The position numbers were made by a program, and so were the translations under genes. The notes under the pieces were generated by a model. The model saw nothing but the letters and a program-made list of their open reading frames with translations. It was not told where the DNA came from and ran no database searches. Positions 22,741 through 35,025 of a stretch of 64,000 nucleotides of DNA are shown one piece after another. The number at the start of each line of letters is the position of its first letter. Positions within the stretch are counted from its first letter, which is position 1. This DNA comes from Craterostigma plantagineum (taxonomy: Eukaryota > Streptophyta > Magnoliopsida > Lamiales > Linderniaceae): contig JAPQWV010000304.1 in NCBI GenBank assembly GCA_027422505.1, positions 496,001 through 560,000 of the forward strand, read 5' to 3'.

Positions 22741-24025
22741 CTCTTTGTAATATATATATATATATATATGTACGTATATTTATGTAATTTATTTTAAATG
22801 AAGGCCATGGTTGATGTTGCCAAAGAGGTTGGAGCTGATGCAGTTTCTCACGGATGCACCGGGAAGGGAAATGATCAGGTAAAATTCAATGATTCATCAT
22901 CATACTTTCTCGGAACACAAAGCCATTTTTGTTCAAATCAGAAAACATTTTTCTCAGAATCATTTGATATTTACAGGTACGCTTTGAGCTGACTTTCTTT
23001 GCGCTAAATCCCGAGCTGAGCGTCGTCGCTCCTTGGAGGGAATGGGAAATAAGAGGAAGAGAAGACGCAATCGAGTACGCACTAAAGCACAACGTGCCCG
23101 TTCCAGTCACCAAGAAGTCCATCTACAGCAGAGACAGAAACCTATGGCACCTCAGCCACGAGGTTATTCACTTTTTTTTTACGTTTTCTTGCCAGATAAA
23201 AAAGGTATTTCTCTTCGCTTGCCAACTTTCCTCACATCCCTAACAGTACATGGATTATTATTAGGGTGATATCTTAGAGGACCCCGCCAACGAGCCAAAC
23301 GAAGACATGTTCTTGATGAGTGCTGACCCGACAAAGGCACCCGACCAACCTGAGTTAGTTTCTGTTACCTTTTGACACATTCTCACACCATGAGCTCTAT
23401 TCTATCTATGTATGTACTACAGTTAGATAAGACTCCTCCATATCCATCAATCACCATAACCTTCAATTGCAGGTATGTGAAAATCGGCATAGTCGAGGGT
23501 ATACCCATTTCAATCAACGGCAGGGAATTATCCCCCGCAACTCTGCTCTCCGAGCTGAACGATATCGGAGGCAAGCACGGCATAGGCCGCGTGGACATGG
23601 TCGAGAATCGGCTCGTGGGCATGAAGAGTCGGGGCGTGTACGAAACGCCAGGTGGGACCATCCTATTCGCCGCGGTTCGTGAGCTCGAGTCGCTGACGCT
23701 AGACCGCGAGACAATGCAGGTCAAGGACGGCCTGGCCCTAAAGTACGCCGAGCTGGTCTATGCGGGTCGGTGGTTCGACCCGCTCCGTGAATCCATGGAT
23801 GCTTTCATGAGGGAGATCACCAAGACCGCTAACGGCTCTGTGACCCTGAAACTGTACAAGGGGTCGGTCAGCGTCGTGGGCCGGGAGAGCCCCAACAGTC
23901 TTTACAGGCAAGACATTTCTTCGTTTGAGAGTGGAGATATCTACGATCAAGCTGATGCTGCTGGGTTCATTCGGCTCTATGGGTTGCCCATGAGGGTCCG
24001 AGCTATGCTTGAGAAAGGGATTTAG
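21418..24025 (+). CDS. Argininosuccinate synthase, plastid
   Basis: The enzyme joins citrulline and aspartate with ATP to make argininosuccinate, the penultimate step of arginine synthesis, in the plastid. Ten exons (21418-21469, 21572-21630, 21731-21812, 21955-22102, 22275-22323, 22468-22650, 22804-22878, 22977-23162, 23265-23353, 23473-24025) give 491 residues in frame. Residues 1 to about 75 are a serine-rich transit peptide. The ATP pyrophosphatase P-loop [10 protein letters not shown] follows, then [30 protein letters not shown] and the C-terminal tetramerisation part ending RAMLEKGI. Intron 6 carries a long CT run and a TA run, and its acceptor (AATGAAG) has a poor pyrimidine tract. Convergent with the DUF724 gene, 331 bases between stops. 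Confidence 0.97.
22662..22770 (+). repeat. (CT)n and (TA)n microsatellites in ASS intron 6
   Basis: An almost pure CT run of about 37 units (22662-22735) is followed by a short broken CT part and about 10 TA units (about 22749-22769). Both lie wholly inside the intron and end about 35 bases before the next exon. Confidence 0.95.
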
Positions 24026-24356
24026 GTTTGTGCCCTAATTTTCCTACCAGCCTTGGATGGACTTCAACATGTAACTCAAGGGCTAATGGGCATGCCTTGG
24101 TTTCTTTTTTTGGTGAACTTGGTTTGATTGTTGCTTACGGTTTTGTCGCTTATTGTTGTTCGTTGGCATGGATATTATCCACATTTCTTCTGACGGTAAT
24201 CGAACAATCTGTTACTGGACTTAAATTAGAGTTTTCAAACAGCGTCGAAGTAGCTAGTGACATACAAGTCGGTCTAGGACGAAGGTGAAGAGGTTTTAGG
24301 ATTACGAAAACTGACATAAAAGTAGCTTATGACACAAAACAAGCATTTGAACCATA

Positions 24357-27300
24357 CTACCATGCTTTAGAAGCTTCAAATTCGCGCTCAACGTCGTTAA
24401 TCTCCTTTATGGTTTCCTGAAGCTTAGCCTTCAAGTAAGAAATCTCTTCACCTGCTTCAGCATCTGCATATTCAATGAGGATAAGGCTTACCTGTAATTT
24501 CTGAATTTGTTCCTTGATCTTGCCAAACTCTTCGCTGTTCTTTCTTTTCTCGACCTCCCTCTCTGAGATTCGGTCTTCGAGACTTTTCACCTCTTCTAAA
24601 TGATTGTGCTGCTTATCTTTGATTGCAGCGAAACTGTTAACACAGTCTTTGACAACCTTCACATCGAATCCATGTGTTTCTAAGTCTGCAAGAGTCTCAA
24701 CTATGCTGTCAGTTATGCTCTTGGGATCGCTGAGACGTAAGTTTAAAACTTCCTCCATGACAGTGGCACAGGTCACCATTAGCCCGATGGCCAAGCCTTG
24801 ACGTGAACGCTCTGGAAAATTGCCCAATGGTCTGAAATGAGGTTTCTGTGGTATCTTCTTGAAAGCCTCCATGGATTCGATTGTTTTCCAAAGATCATTA
24901 TTCTTAACAAAAGGCAATGCAGGCTCATCGTTTTCCTTGGACGAAGCAGAAGGTTGTTGATTGCTTTCGAGATTATCCTCTTGCAGCAACTCGCCATCTC
25001 TTAGAGCTTTCCCGTTCTCCATGCATTTGTCCTTTGGGGTTTCCAGATTCAGGCCTAAAGAGGGATCATCGTTAACAAGAAAATGAATCATAAAAGAAAT
25101 GCGTTGTTTGAATCTTACTTCTGATAGAGGACGTCTCCATCGTGCACTGTAACAGTGGCCCATCACAAAACTTCAAGTCACATGCTCCTTTGACAACCGT
25201 ATCTGCTGCAGCATCACATGTTTTTGTGATTGTGTTTTCCCTAGAGGCCTTAGGATAGTCTACGAAATATTAAAGGATAATTAGCAACACAACGTATTTT
25301 GCGTAGATAAGGATGCAGGAACCATCTAAATAAAGCAACATACGACAAATTTAACAAGAAATTATTAAAGTCCACTTCTGATTCATGTAGAAAATAATCA
25401 CCATTAACTTGTGGACAAGTCTTGCAAGATTTACTTGGTCTTCGTCTCCTCAATGCTGCAATGAGAGTTTCTCCATCAGAATTTTCATCATGTGTCTCCG
25501 TTGGGCCTTTTTCAGTTGTTTGTTGTATTTTATAACCTGGACTACCAAGTGGCATCTTTTCCTGAATAGTGGACACATCATCCATCACCATCATCACTTT
25601 CTCCGAAACAGAACATGGTGAACTATCCTTGTCGGTTGATTTCAGATCAGAGTCTCTGCTTTGAGAATTTCCTACAGCAAAAAGGTCAACGTGTTTTATA
25701 GGTGAAGAAATGTGCTTTCCCTTCCTTCTCGACTTCACAGAATCAGCTTCTGACGATCTTTCATCCTACAGAAGGTAAGATATGCAAAAATAAAGGAATG
25801 TCGATTAAAGAAGAAATCTTCTGAATAGGATAAAAGATGTGTATTGCAGTAACCTTTTTCGGAGTTGTGGAAAGAGTAAGTCGAGTCTCCCTGTCACTCG
25901 ATAGATTATTAGCTGCAATACTGCCTGACACACAAGCCCTCTCGACCATTGATTTTCCAGAAGAAAAGTTAATCGAATCTGTAACCGGCAAACCGACAAC
26001 GATAGGCTGACTAGATACATTTATTGCAAGCTTATCTTCAACAACCTGAGCTGGGCGATCCGTTTCTGCAAATAAATTCCCAATGTTTCAGACTAATAAC
26101 CTCAAAAGTAATTTAGGAAGATTAAAGAATTCATACCTCCAATCACCACTTCTAAGTTGAGAGGCTGCATCATGTTTTCAACATTTTCACAAACATAATT
26201 CGTCTTCCCTCCAACTGTCCGTGCTGCACCAGTATTACTTCGCTTTTTCGTCTGCACGTTAGTTCCAATGCGGAATGGTCATGTAGCATAGAGAATAAAC
26301 AAGAATCAGCTTTCTATTTCATAATTCTTTTGCTTTGTACACGGGGGTTGTAAGTCTGTAAACTTCATGTGATTCCATTGACCAAATATGTTGAACAGAG
26401 GCTCACCACCATAGCGTTGTTGAGTAGAAAGATCAAAATTGAACAGTAAAAGGCAGAAATTATATAATAAAACTTCAAAGTTACTTACAGTTGGCTTCCA
26501 TATGGGAAGGCTATTATATAGCTGATACTCTGTCCTTATATCAGGCGCCATTAACATTCTATCAATTTGAACCTGCTGACATGCTCCGAAGAGTCCTCCT
26601 TCCTTAGGCCTTTTATGAGGCAGAGAAGAAGCTTGTGGCTCAGCTGAATGTCGTCTTTTCGAAATACTGTTTTCCACATGTGAAGTTTTCTGATTAACAG
26701 GAGTTGATTCTTCAGACTGATTATTCATCAAATTCAATGCCATGCTTTCAGAAACTTTGGGCTCTTGATCATGAACAAGATGTACTCCATCAATATAAGA
26801 AAGAACTGGGATGTCCTGTAATGAACCGACCCAAGAAATGGGGATTCAGATTTCAATTATAACATGAACGCAATAGTTGTATAAATGCAACTCCACTGAT
26901 GCTCAAATGCAGAACTACAGCCTCTTTCATAAAATCTACTTCACAGAGATGAACGCTTTGTAAATAGAAAAACTAAACACAGCCATGAGTTTTCTGACAC
27001 CCACAGACAGACCACCACTGATTCCACAGATTTGTTTTAAAATGCTACAAACCAATGAAGGATAGAATCGTAAAACCTGCTTTTCCGGCGTGACCCATTG
27101 CCCGTCAGCCCACTTCAGGTGAGTCCTAAGTTCAGAAGTGCCGAACTCACGCACGTCCGGCGGGTGAGGAAATGTCACTATTACCCTCAGATTCTCACGT
27201 CCTCCTCCTTCTACCATCTGCGTCACGACGCCGGTCCACCACCCATCGTTGTAAAACGCATCCACCAACTGCCCCACTGCAAAAGATCCCTCAGCTCTCT

Positions 27301-27595
27301 CCGGCGGTACGGGCCTCACCGACGAGGCGTCGACGTACTCTCTCAGGTGCTCCGACCCGCCTTCTTCGACCACCAGATCGCGGTACTCCACGCGCATTTT
27401 ATTACCTTTGGAGTTCTTTTTCCCGCCTCCCTTTTGTGAGGCAGGCGTCGATTCGACAACCGTCGCGGCGTAGAATACACCTCCGTAGTCCTGTTCCTCA
27501 GTGAGGACTTCGACCGTCGAGCCTACGCCGAAGATCTGACGCCCCTTTTTGGGGGTTTTCCTCGGTTTTTGCGCCGCAGAAGTGCCACCAGCCAT
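24357..27595 (-). CDS. Agenet / DUF724 domain protein
   Basis: Seven exons in minus order (27595-27077, 26815-26489, 26251-26137, 26065-25854, 25765-25409, 25248-25119, 25054-24357) give 785 residues in frame. The N-terminus (about 20-170) holds a pair of Tudor-like Agenet domains, with FGVGSTVEVLTEEQDYGGVF and later FAVGQLVDAFYNDGWWTGVV as their starts. The middle is low-complexity and serine/lysine-rich. The C-terminus (from about residue 600) is a DUF724 domain: LPFVKNNDLWKTIESMEAFK and then a long coiled coil (EEFGKIKEQIQKLQ). Relatives are nuclear and thought to bind histone tails or RNA; the exact role is not known. Exon 5 could also end at a donor seven bases further on, but that would break the frame of exon 6. 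Confidence 0.88.
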
Positions 27596-28578
27596 TTGTT
27601 TGCTTATTTCGCGCTTTAGAGTTGGAGATTACTTGCCTTTTTTCAGATCTGTAACAGTCTACAGCTACCTTAAAAACCCTTACAAATGCTCTAACAAGCG
27701 TCTTCTTCGCATTTGCAGGTGCAGTAAACACAATGCAGCTGATCGTGGTAACGCTTCTTAGCAGTTTGCCTTTTTATTTCCTTACTTGGGCGATTCTGAG
27801 AAGAGATTCCAACTTTGAAATGGTTTTTTACCTTTTCCATTCCTCGAGATCCCTGAAAGCACGGCATTTTCTAATTACACCCCCACATTTTCAGGTATTA
27901 CAAGTTAGATCCTCAGTCTTTTCAATTTCATGTCGTATCGTAAGGAGAGACATGTTGGAATACTGTTCGTTTCCTTGACCCTGGGATAACTTGACCCGTC
28001 TAAACAGTTGAAAAGATTGCGTGCTTCTAAAGTCCGGGATTCTGTCAAAAAAATTTTATAGTTAAAGGGACCCGATACACTTAAGTGTTGTTCAGTACCA
28101 CTTCCTGAACATGTAGTAATACTTTGTGGATCTGCAGTACCATTTCAGGGTTCTGCAGTACCAATTTATCGTTCTGCAGTATCATTTTATTGTTTCGGAT
28201 TACCACTTCATTGTTATACAGCACCACTTATGTGCTCTAAAATAATACAAACAATCATCCGAAACCAGTTATAACTGTATAACACCGGATCCTTATCTCT
28301 AAATTTCATACAAATGGAGTCCTTAACCCAAAATTTTTTTTTAACAGGATCCTAATATCTAACTTAAATATCTTTCACGTAATTACATCATACATAAATT
28401 GCGAAATGTATCCAATGGTTAGGTTAGCTTTTCCCATGTTTGTCGTCAAGTAACTGTCGTGTAGCAAGCAGGTTGAAGCATTTGAAGCATATAAATGAAC
28501 TACGCAGAATTAAATGCACACCAGTGGAAGAAAGGGAAGAAGAGAAAGCATAATACATTTATTGCATGTAATTTATTA
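27596..28578. other. Intergenic DNA between DUF724 and SWC4
   Basis: The first part is the promoter and leader of the minus-strand DUF724 gene. The rest is AT-rich, with a degenerate repeat block (annotated apart). No gene seen. Confidence 0.4.
28130..28234. repeat. Degenerate 21-bp tandem repeat
   Basis: Five consecutive 21-base units can be laid out at 28130, 28151, 28172, 28193 and 28214, with a rough consensus TTCTGCAGTACCATTTCATTG. A close single copy lies at 38500-38520 within similar flanking DNA, so this looks like part of a dispersed repeat family. Confidence 0.65.
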
Positions 28579-30151
28579 TTAATCCGATGCTTTATACTTT
28601 CGAGGCCTTTTGGATGGAGCAGGTGATGATGGAGCTTCTGAAGATCTCCCAGGACCCTAAAAGAGAATTCAATAGAGTGTAAATTCTTGATAATTACGCT
28701 TTTACAAAGGCACGAGCAAGGGCAAAGTGGTGGGATAAATATATAACGTACCTTACGCTTTTGCTCCCTTTTGCCAAATCTTTCTCCTGAAATGCAGTCA
28801 GAGATTATCCCTTGAAACTTCAGGCATTTGGTGAACTGAAGAAGTTTAAAAGGTCGAGTCTATTTACCTCCATTACTCATGGAATCAAGGGTGAAGGTTT
28901 GATCAAGATCTGCAGCCCGCGTTAACTGCTGTTGGAGAAAGCATATTGCGAATCAAACGTCTCATAATCGTGGAGAGATATTGAAACTTTGGGATTATAT
29001 TACGAATATCAACCTTAGGAGGTGTGCTAGGAGTCTCGGCCTCACGGTATGATGAGCCCTCAGCCTCTTTGTATTGTAGCTGAATTAAGGAAGCAAGACA
29101 GAAAGGTATGAGGAATTTCCAACCCTTTACGTATCAAGTGTAGAATAGGTTGGCTAGCCAGGAACAAAGGACACCATTTGTATTGAAATGCAAACTAATA
29201 TAAACAAAATATTGAAGGGTTGGGGAGGGTAGCAGAATATGCATGGAAGAGAAGAAAGCAGTATGCATGTATATATAACCTGCTTTTGAAGGCTCAACAG
29301 AGTAATTATCTCCTTTCTCAACTCAAGGTGCTCCGCACATACTTCTTTTGTAGGAACCTTTGGTTTTAAGTTGACCTGCGTAGCCAAATGGAAAGCTGCT
29401 TCAGAGTTCCATAAAAAGTTCATTACAAATACAGTCAAAAGGTCCAAGAACGAGTGAAACAGAAATATAACCCATGAACAGCAGCATGTTAGTTGTCACG
29501 CCTTCAAAATATCAAAATTAAGGAACATTAATGTGGAGTAGGGAAAAAACCATAATATAAACTAAAAGAAGGAATCAAACCCCGAGATCTTGTAAAGTCT
29601 GCTCCACTAGTTTAATAATCCGAAGTCCTGCCGACGAACTCACAGCTTTCACCATTTGCTCAAATGCATATGTTCGTGAGTAAACACGCAGCTGCATATT
29701 ACTTGTCAGTAGAATCACCAGAAAACATTTCTTTCCAAGTACAAAATGAAAAAAGGGAATATGGAGTACTGAGAGATGGATATTATGTGGGAAAAAAAGA
29801 AACATGCATAAGAAAAAAAAAAGATTGAGCAACTAAGCCAAAGCAAACAGACGAGATGCTCCGCATGAGGAAGCCAAATACTAGACTTCAAACTAGCACC
29901 AAGATGAAAGAATAAAGTTATGTAAATAAATCGAGTAAAACAAAGCTACTAGAAGTTCAGAGTTAAGATCAAAGGCATACCGTGCGAAGAGAAGCCATAA
30001 CTGCAGCCATTTCTGCCTCTATATTTGTATTATTTGCTGAAGGAATCTGAGATTTTGGAAGAGAGACAGTACCAGCTGCAGAAATGACCTTATCAGTGCC
30101 TACATTTCCTACATCTGAAATTTTCAGCAACTGCGCCTCTTGAGCAGCCTG

Positions 30152-30182
<31 letters not shown>

Positions 30183-32264
30183 ACCCAAAAGCTTAACTTT
30201 ATCTGGAAATGAGCAAAATATTTCAAATATTAAATTTCGATATCTCAAGACACTGAACATTAAACAGATATAAACTAATACTAATTAGCATGCGTAAGCA
30301 GGGGGGACAATGACTTAATCAACATACTTTTCCAGAATCAGTCTTGAGTATTAAAGGAATAAAATTTGGATTCCTCGGCACATAACATCATGTATGACTT
30401 TCTTAGATAAATATGAGAAGCTTGTCAGGTAGCAGAGAGGTATAGTCTGACCTTCGCTAGCTTACGAGCTTCAACTATTTTCTTGGCTTTAGCCAGAACC
30501 TGAAAATAGTTATAAAATAAATCATAATAAATAAAGGAAAATGCATATTCACTTGCTTCACTAAAAATGAGAACAATATCAGACCTCAAGATCCCTGCGC
30601 TCCTGCTGCTTTGTATGGGAGAGCAGCAAGTTCAATGCACGCTTTCTCTCGCTATCTTGTGAGGCATTATAAGTTTCCTGCATCAGTGGAAGCGTTTAGA
30701 TGCCGAAGATGGGAAATTTTGACGAATACAAGTCAAATGATGCATGTAGAAAGCAAAAACAAACCTTAAGAAGTGGATGCCCAGCTACACTGGCAGGAGA
30801 TGGAGCTCTAGCTAACAAGATACTTTTAGATACTGGACAAACATCAGAATGTTCAGGTTATCATCCATATCTATTATTCAGGAAACTTAGATAAGTTCAA
30901 GTACAAGCTGTGGAAACTTCTCATTAGTCAAATTAATCGACTAGTAAAAGATCAGGTTACGCAGTCCATGTCCATTATAACTCATGCTAGAGATAATCCA
31001 AGAAGTGATCTTTAGTAGGAAAAAATATAGTAAGTACCACTATAATACCGACTCTTTAATTCCTCTACAGTTTTGGATGATGGGAATCTATCAGCTATGA
31101 CAATGAAGCTGAGATCAAACCGTTCACACAAATCAAACAATTGATCCGTCTCTTCTTTGGTCCATGCCTAGCAGAAAAGAGAGTTAAATATCAAACAGGG
31201 CAGTAAAAAAGGAAAGACGATAAGGACGAAAATTAGGTGTAAGTGAAAGCCTGCAAATATATCTTGATTGTAAACCAGATCATCGCATCAACCAGACATA
31301 ATTTTTCAGGAAAAAAAAACGGACCACGACCAACATATAAACTTCCACCTGAGCTAATGGACACAAGCACCTGGCTACTTCGTGTACATCGAGCAAGATA
31401 TTTCAATTCAGACTCAATCAAGTTTTCTATTATTATCCCGCCATAGATAATCTAGAAGATTAGATAGTACATACAGGATCAATCAAGTGCTTCTCATACT
31501 CCTCATCAGTGTACTTTACAACGTCAACTGACTGCATTGCAAAATTCAAAGCAAAGCCTTACAGTTACAATATGTACAAAAGTTGAGTGCTAGTAAAAGT
31601 TTGATTGAAGGAGTCAAAAGACCACTTCAGTTTACCTTGTTATACTTTGCAAATGCGTAGTCACCTGTTGGTTGATTACCATTTACCACTCGAACCTAAG
31701 ATGGTGAAATCATAAAGCATCCGGCATACAAAGACAGATATGCACTAGATACTCACAAAGCAATAAAGTGATTGTCAAGAACTTAGTAATACATACCCAA
31801 TGGTAAAGCTGCAAGTTGTCTTTCCTTGCAGAATTCATAAAAGGAAGCCATTCCCACGATACCTGAGACGCATTCAGATACGCACACACACATATATATT
31901 ATACATACAACAAACTAGACATTCAAAAATGAACCACCATAACATTTTCGGCGACAAATGAAGAAGGAGATAGAAACCTTTTCATCTGGTGGTGGTCTTC
32001 TTTTCAACTGATTAAGATCAAGAGCTGGCATCAAAGGAGTTAATCCCCCAGTAAGAGCATAAACCTATTAGCACCACATCAACTAATTACAAAATAAAAA
32101 GTGCTTCAATTACAAAAAATGAAGTATGCCCCCGAAAGAGTGCGGCACAAAACCTCGCGTGAAATGCCCTCGGGTTTTCTTTGGGACTCCTTAGGTGGTT
32201 TCGACTTCCTCTCTTGCAGAGGCAGCGCGTTCTTTGGCAATCCTAGTATGTCTTTTGCATCCAT
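28579..32264 (-). CDS. SWC4: SWC4 / DMAP1 homologue (SWR1 and NuA4 complex subunit)
   Basis: The product is a nuclear subunit shared by the SWR1 complex (H2A.Z deposition) and the NuA4 acetyltransferase. About sixteen short exons give about 439 residues, matching the usual plant length. The start is ATG at 32262-32264 ([16 protein letters not shown]). A conserved N-terminal block with [20 protein letters not shown] precedes a SANT/Myb-like DMAP1-binding domain at about 125-175 ([20 protein letters not shown]). A basic helical part ([11 protein letters not shown]) follows, then the conserved C-terminal part [20 protein letters not shown] and a basic tail ending [10 protein letters not shown]. 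An intron holds a pure A run (30152-30179, plus strand). I checked the exon order and most junctions by frame but list only the span. Orthology is very likely. Confidence 0.93.
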
Positions 32265-32461
32265 CTTAGGGAATTCAGCTGTCTCAGCTACAAATATGTA
32301 CTATTCTCATAATCAAATGGTTGCCCAGCAAACAAGAGGGTAATAGAATTACACAGAAGACGCCAGTATACTATCGAGCTGAAATTGTAGCAATTGTGAA
32401 GAAATAAGCGCGCGAATTGGGGCTTTTCCACAGAGAGAGAGAGTGATTTCCGACAATAATG

Positions 32462-32553
32462 GCCTTGATTGGGCCAATTGGGCTCTAAAGAGCTGGACTT
32501 AAATTACTATGCCCAAATCATCCAAGAGTTCAGATTTATCTCATTAAAGCCCA
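32462..32553 (-). promoter_or_regulatory. Site II (TGGGC/GCCCA) cluster upstream of SWC4
   Basis: Four TGGGC/GCCCA cores lie about 200-290 bases before the SWC4 start codon: ATTGGGCC, AATTGGGC, ATGCCCAAA and AAGCCCAAT. This is the same type as in the SAR1 and argininosuccinate synthase promoters. Function inferred. Confidence 0.45.
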
Positions 32554-32719
32554 ATTAAATCAAGGTCCAAAATAAAGCCTGCCGTTGGTAAGTGATCATC
32601 AATCAAGACATCTTCTTACATGGAAATCATGGATTATATTTATGGAATATTTCGAGCATTTGCCCCGAATTTCTTACATTTTGAATATGGGATTTCATTT
32701 ATACGTTACTGCCATAATT

Positions 32720-32795
32720 GATATATATATATATATATATATATTATCATATTACATGTACATACATACATATACATACATACATACACAGACAC
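32720..32795. repeat. (TA)n followed by (TACA)n simple repeats
   Basis: A run of about 12 TA units is followed by several TACA units just past the 3' end of the pectinesterase gene. Confidence 0.85.
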
Positions 32796-32811
32796 AGTAT
32801 ATAGCGCGTAG

Positions 32812-34310
32812 TTAATTAAGGCTGATATATGTTTCAGGGCTTATGAGCCATTTTTGGCCGTCGATGTAATAAGTGCCCAGAAACGGCATTGCTTCTTCAT
32901 CGGTGAGCGCCCTCGCCCACGGTACTCTTCCCTCCAAGCCCGACCCTGGCCCCATGCATTTGTACTCTCCATAGTACACTTTCCTACAACATTATTCGAA
33001 AAATCATGAAAATGTAAATACGAAAAAACAGCACCTAATAATGCAGCAATGAAATGAGAAAAAAAAAAATCTGACTGGTTTCGGCTGGTTTTTCCCCAGT
33101 TATTCCATCCCTGAGGAAGAACAAGCTTATCCATGAAGGTGTAAGAGAAGACAACCCTCGAATAATCGCCCCAAGCTCTTCCCAGGTATATAGAGCCGCT
33201 TCCACTCACCGTACAGTTCTTGAAAGAAAACCCACTCGACATTGATGAGCCCATCGCGCGCTTCTGAGCCGTTAATGAAGCCACCTTCTTCGCCACAGAG
33301 TTTAAGTAGCAATTCTGTGCCATGATGACGACGACCTCATATGGTCAATTAATTACTTGTGTAATAATCATAAGAAAAAAAGAAGATTTTTTTAATCAGT
33401 GGGTTGGGTCGGGTCGGGTCGACCTCGTAGAGTGAGGTTCCGTATCCGAATATAAAGTCAACGGATCCCTGTACGAAGCAGTTGTTGAAGTAGTGAAGCC
33501 CCTTGTGGTCGTAGAGAGTGTCTTGACCGCCGAAGAAGCTGCAGTTGTAAAACGCCGCCTTCGTCCCCGACGCCCTGAGCGCCACCGCCTGTCCCCCCGC
33601 CGTTCCCACCACGTGCGGCGCCGTGTTCTTCCATACATGTAATATAATAAATTAAGTAATTAACCCATCCCACTCATTCACCTGTGTGCGTATTTACGCG
33701 CGTGTGTGGATATATGTGTGTAGGGAAACCACACCTCAAATCTGATGTTGATAGCAGTGAAGTAATCTCCGTCGACTCCAACGGTGGCGCTCCCAAACGT
33801 TCGCATCGGCGGCCCATTGCTCGGCTCGGAGGTGGAAGCAGTGTCGTTCCACGTAATCGTCGGCGGGTCGCCGGCGCTGTTCCCCAAGAACGTTACGAAG
33901 TTCATCTTCTTGGGGATGTTCAGCTTCTCCCTGTAAATCCCAGAATCGATGCGTATTACGACCCTTTGGGTGTTGGGCAGAGGGATGATAATGCTGTCTA
34001 TGGCTTCTTTGATGGTTTTGAAGTCTCCATTACCGTCTTGGCTGACCCTTATCTCCCTCCTATTAGCCTCCGCCGTCTGAAGTCTCAGGTCTATTACGTC
34101 GCCACCGCCGTTAAGCTTTGGGCCGCCGTCGACGACGTACGAATCTTCTTCAGCTCCTTGCTTACTATTACTTCTGTAGTAGTTTTTGCTGTGCCACGAT
34201 ATCCATTGTTCGAAGTCAGTCGAGCAAATGGTGGAAGGGACGACGACGATTATCGAGAGAAATAGAGTTAAGAGCACCGCCGCCATTCGTCGGAGTTTAG
34301 TCGTCTCCAT
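32812..34310 (-). CDS. Pectinesterase (pectin methylesterase), type without PRO domain
   Basis: This is a secreted cell-wall enzyme that removes methyl esters from homogalacturonan. Exons in minus order are 34310-33735, 33627-33424, 33314-33076 and 32983-32812, giving 396 residues. The start is taken at [16 protein letters not shown]; an ATG five codons upstream (34325) is also possible. An N-terminal signal segment ([15 protein letters not shown]) is followed by the catalytic beta-helix: the GDGDFKTI-type motif appears as [15 protein letters not shown], and the active-site motifs GQDTLYD, DFIFG and LGRAWG are all present, as is [10 protein letters not shown] near the end. No PMEI/PRO domain is seen. 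The donor of exon 3 (CCA then GTCAGA) is weak but is the only GT that restores frame. It lies in tandem with the kinase gene upstream. Confidence 0.92.
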
Positions 34311-34325
34311 GATTTTTATATACAA

Positions 34326-35025
34326 GTGCTAAGCTAATACGTGTCTACCTTTGCATGTATTCCATATGGGGCAGAGTTCGTGCAATATATATTATAATAG
34401 TCGTCTAAAAGGGGTGATACGTAAGGCTTACCCCTATGCTGACGTCAGTCTAGTGTAGTGTAGGGCTCAATAGAATGTGAGGTAATGGCTAATGGTAGTA
34501 GTGGTGTGGTGCTATGTGGGCTCATTTTATTTAGCTGTAATCCACCGAGTCTGACCTGAACATATCATGTGCCTCCTCTTGAAGCCCTCAAAGTCCTTCA
34601 TTTTTCGCTTTTACACGATTTACAAGTTTCACAAGATATGATTTTCATTTAGCTTCTTTCCCCTACGAAACTCCTAGTTAGTTTTGCAATGCACGGAGAA
34701 TGATCACATCCAATCCCAACTTGTTTAGTAGTATTCCCATCTAAAGATGGCTCGAGCTTCATTAGTAAACGAGCTCGCATCGATTTTCGAAATATAAAAG
34801 GTATACAGATTTGATACAAGTCATATAATTCCATTTAAACAATATCCTAGTCTCACAACATGACATGACAGAGCCAAAGACACTTGTCCCAAAAGCTTAT
34901 GTTAGAAAATCCAATAATACAAGGGATAATGGACGCCAAGAATAGGGTGGAGTTTTTGTTTCCTCTTGAGGTCCTCGCTTCAATTTCTTTTTCTCTTTGA
35001 GGTTTCGATTGATTGTGTAGAGACC
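34326..35025. other. Pectinesterase promoter and 3' region of the shaggy-like kinase
   Basis: Both neighbouring genes are on the minus strand, so this stretch holds the kinase 3' untranslated part (right) and the pectinesterase upstream region (left). No further gene seen. Confidence 0.4.

Noticed and set aside
24440..24500. Possible 28-base mini-intron in the DUF724 exon (GTAAGCC to ATGCAG)
   Set aside because: Far below the minimum plant intron size; reading through keeps the coiled-coil frame.
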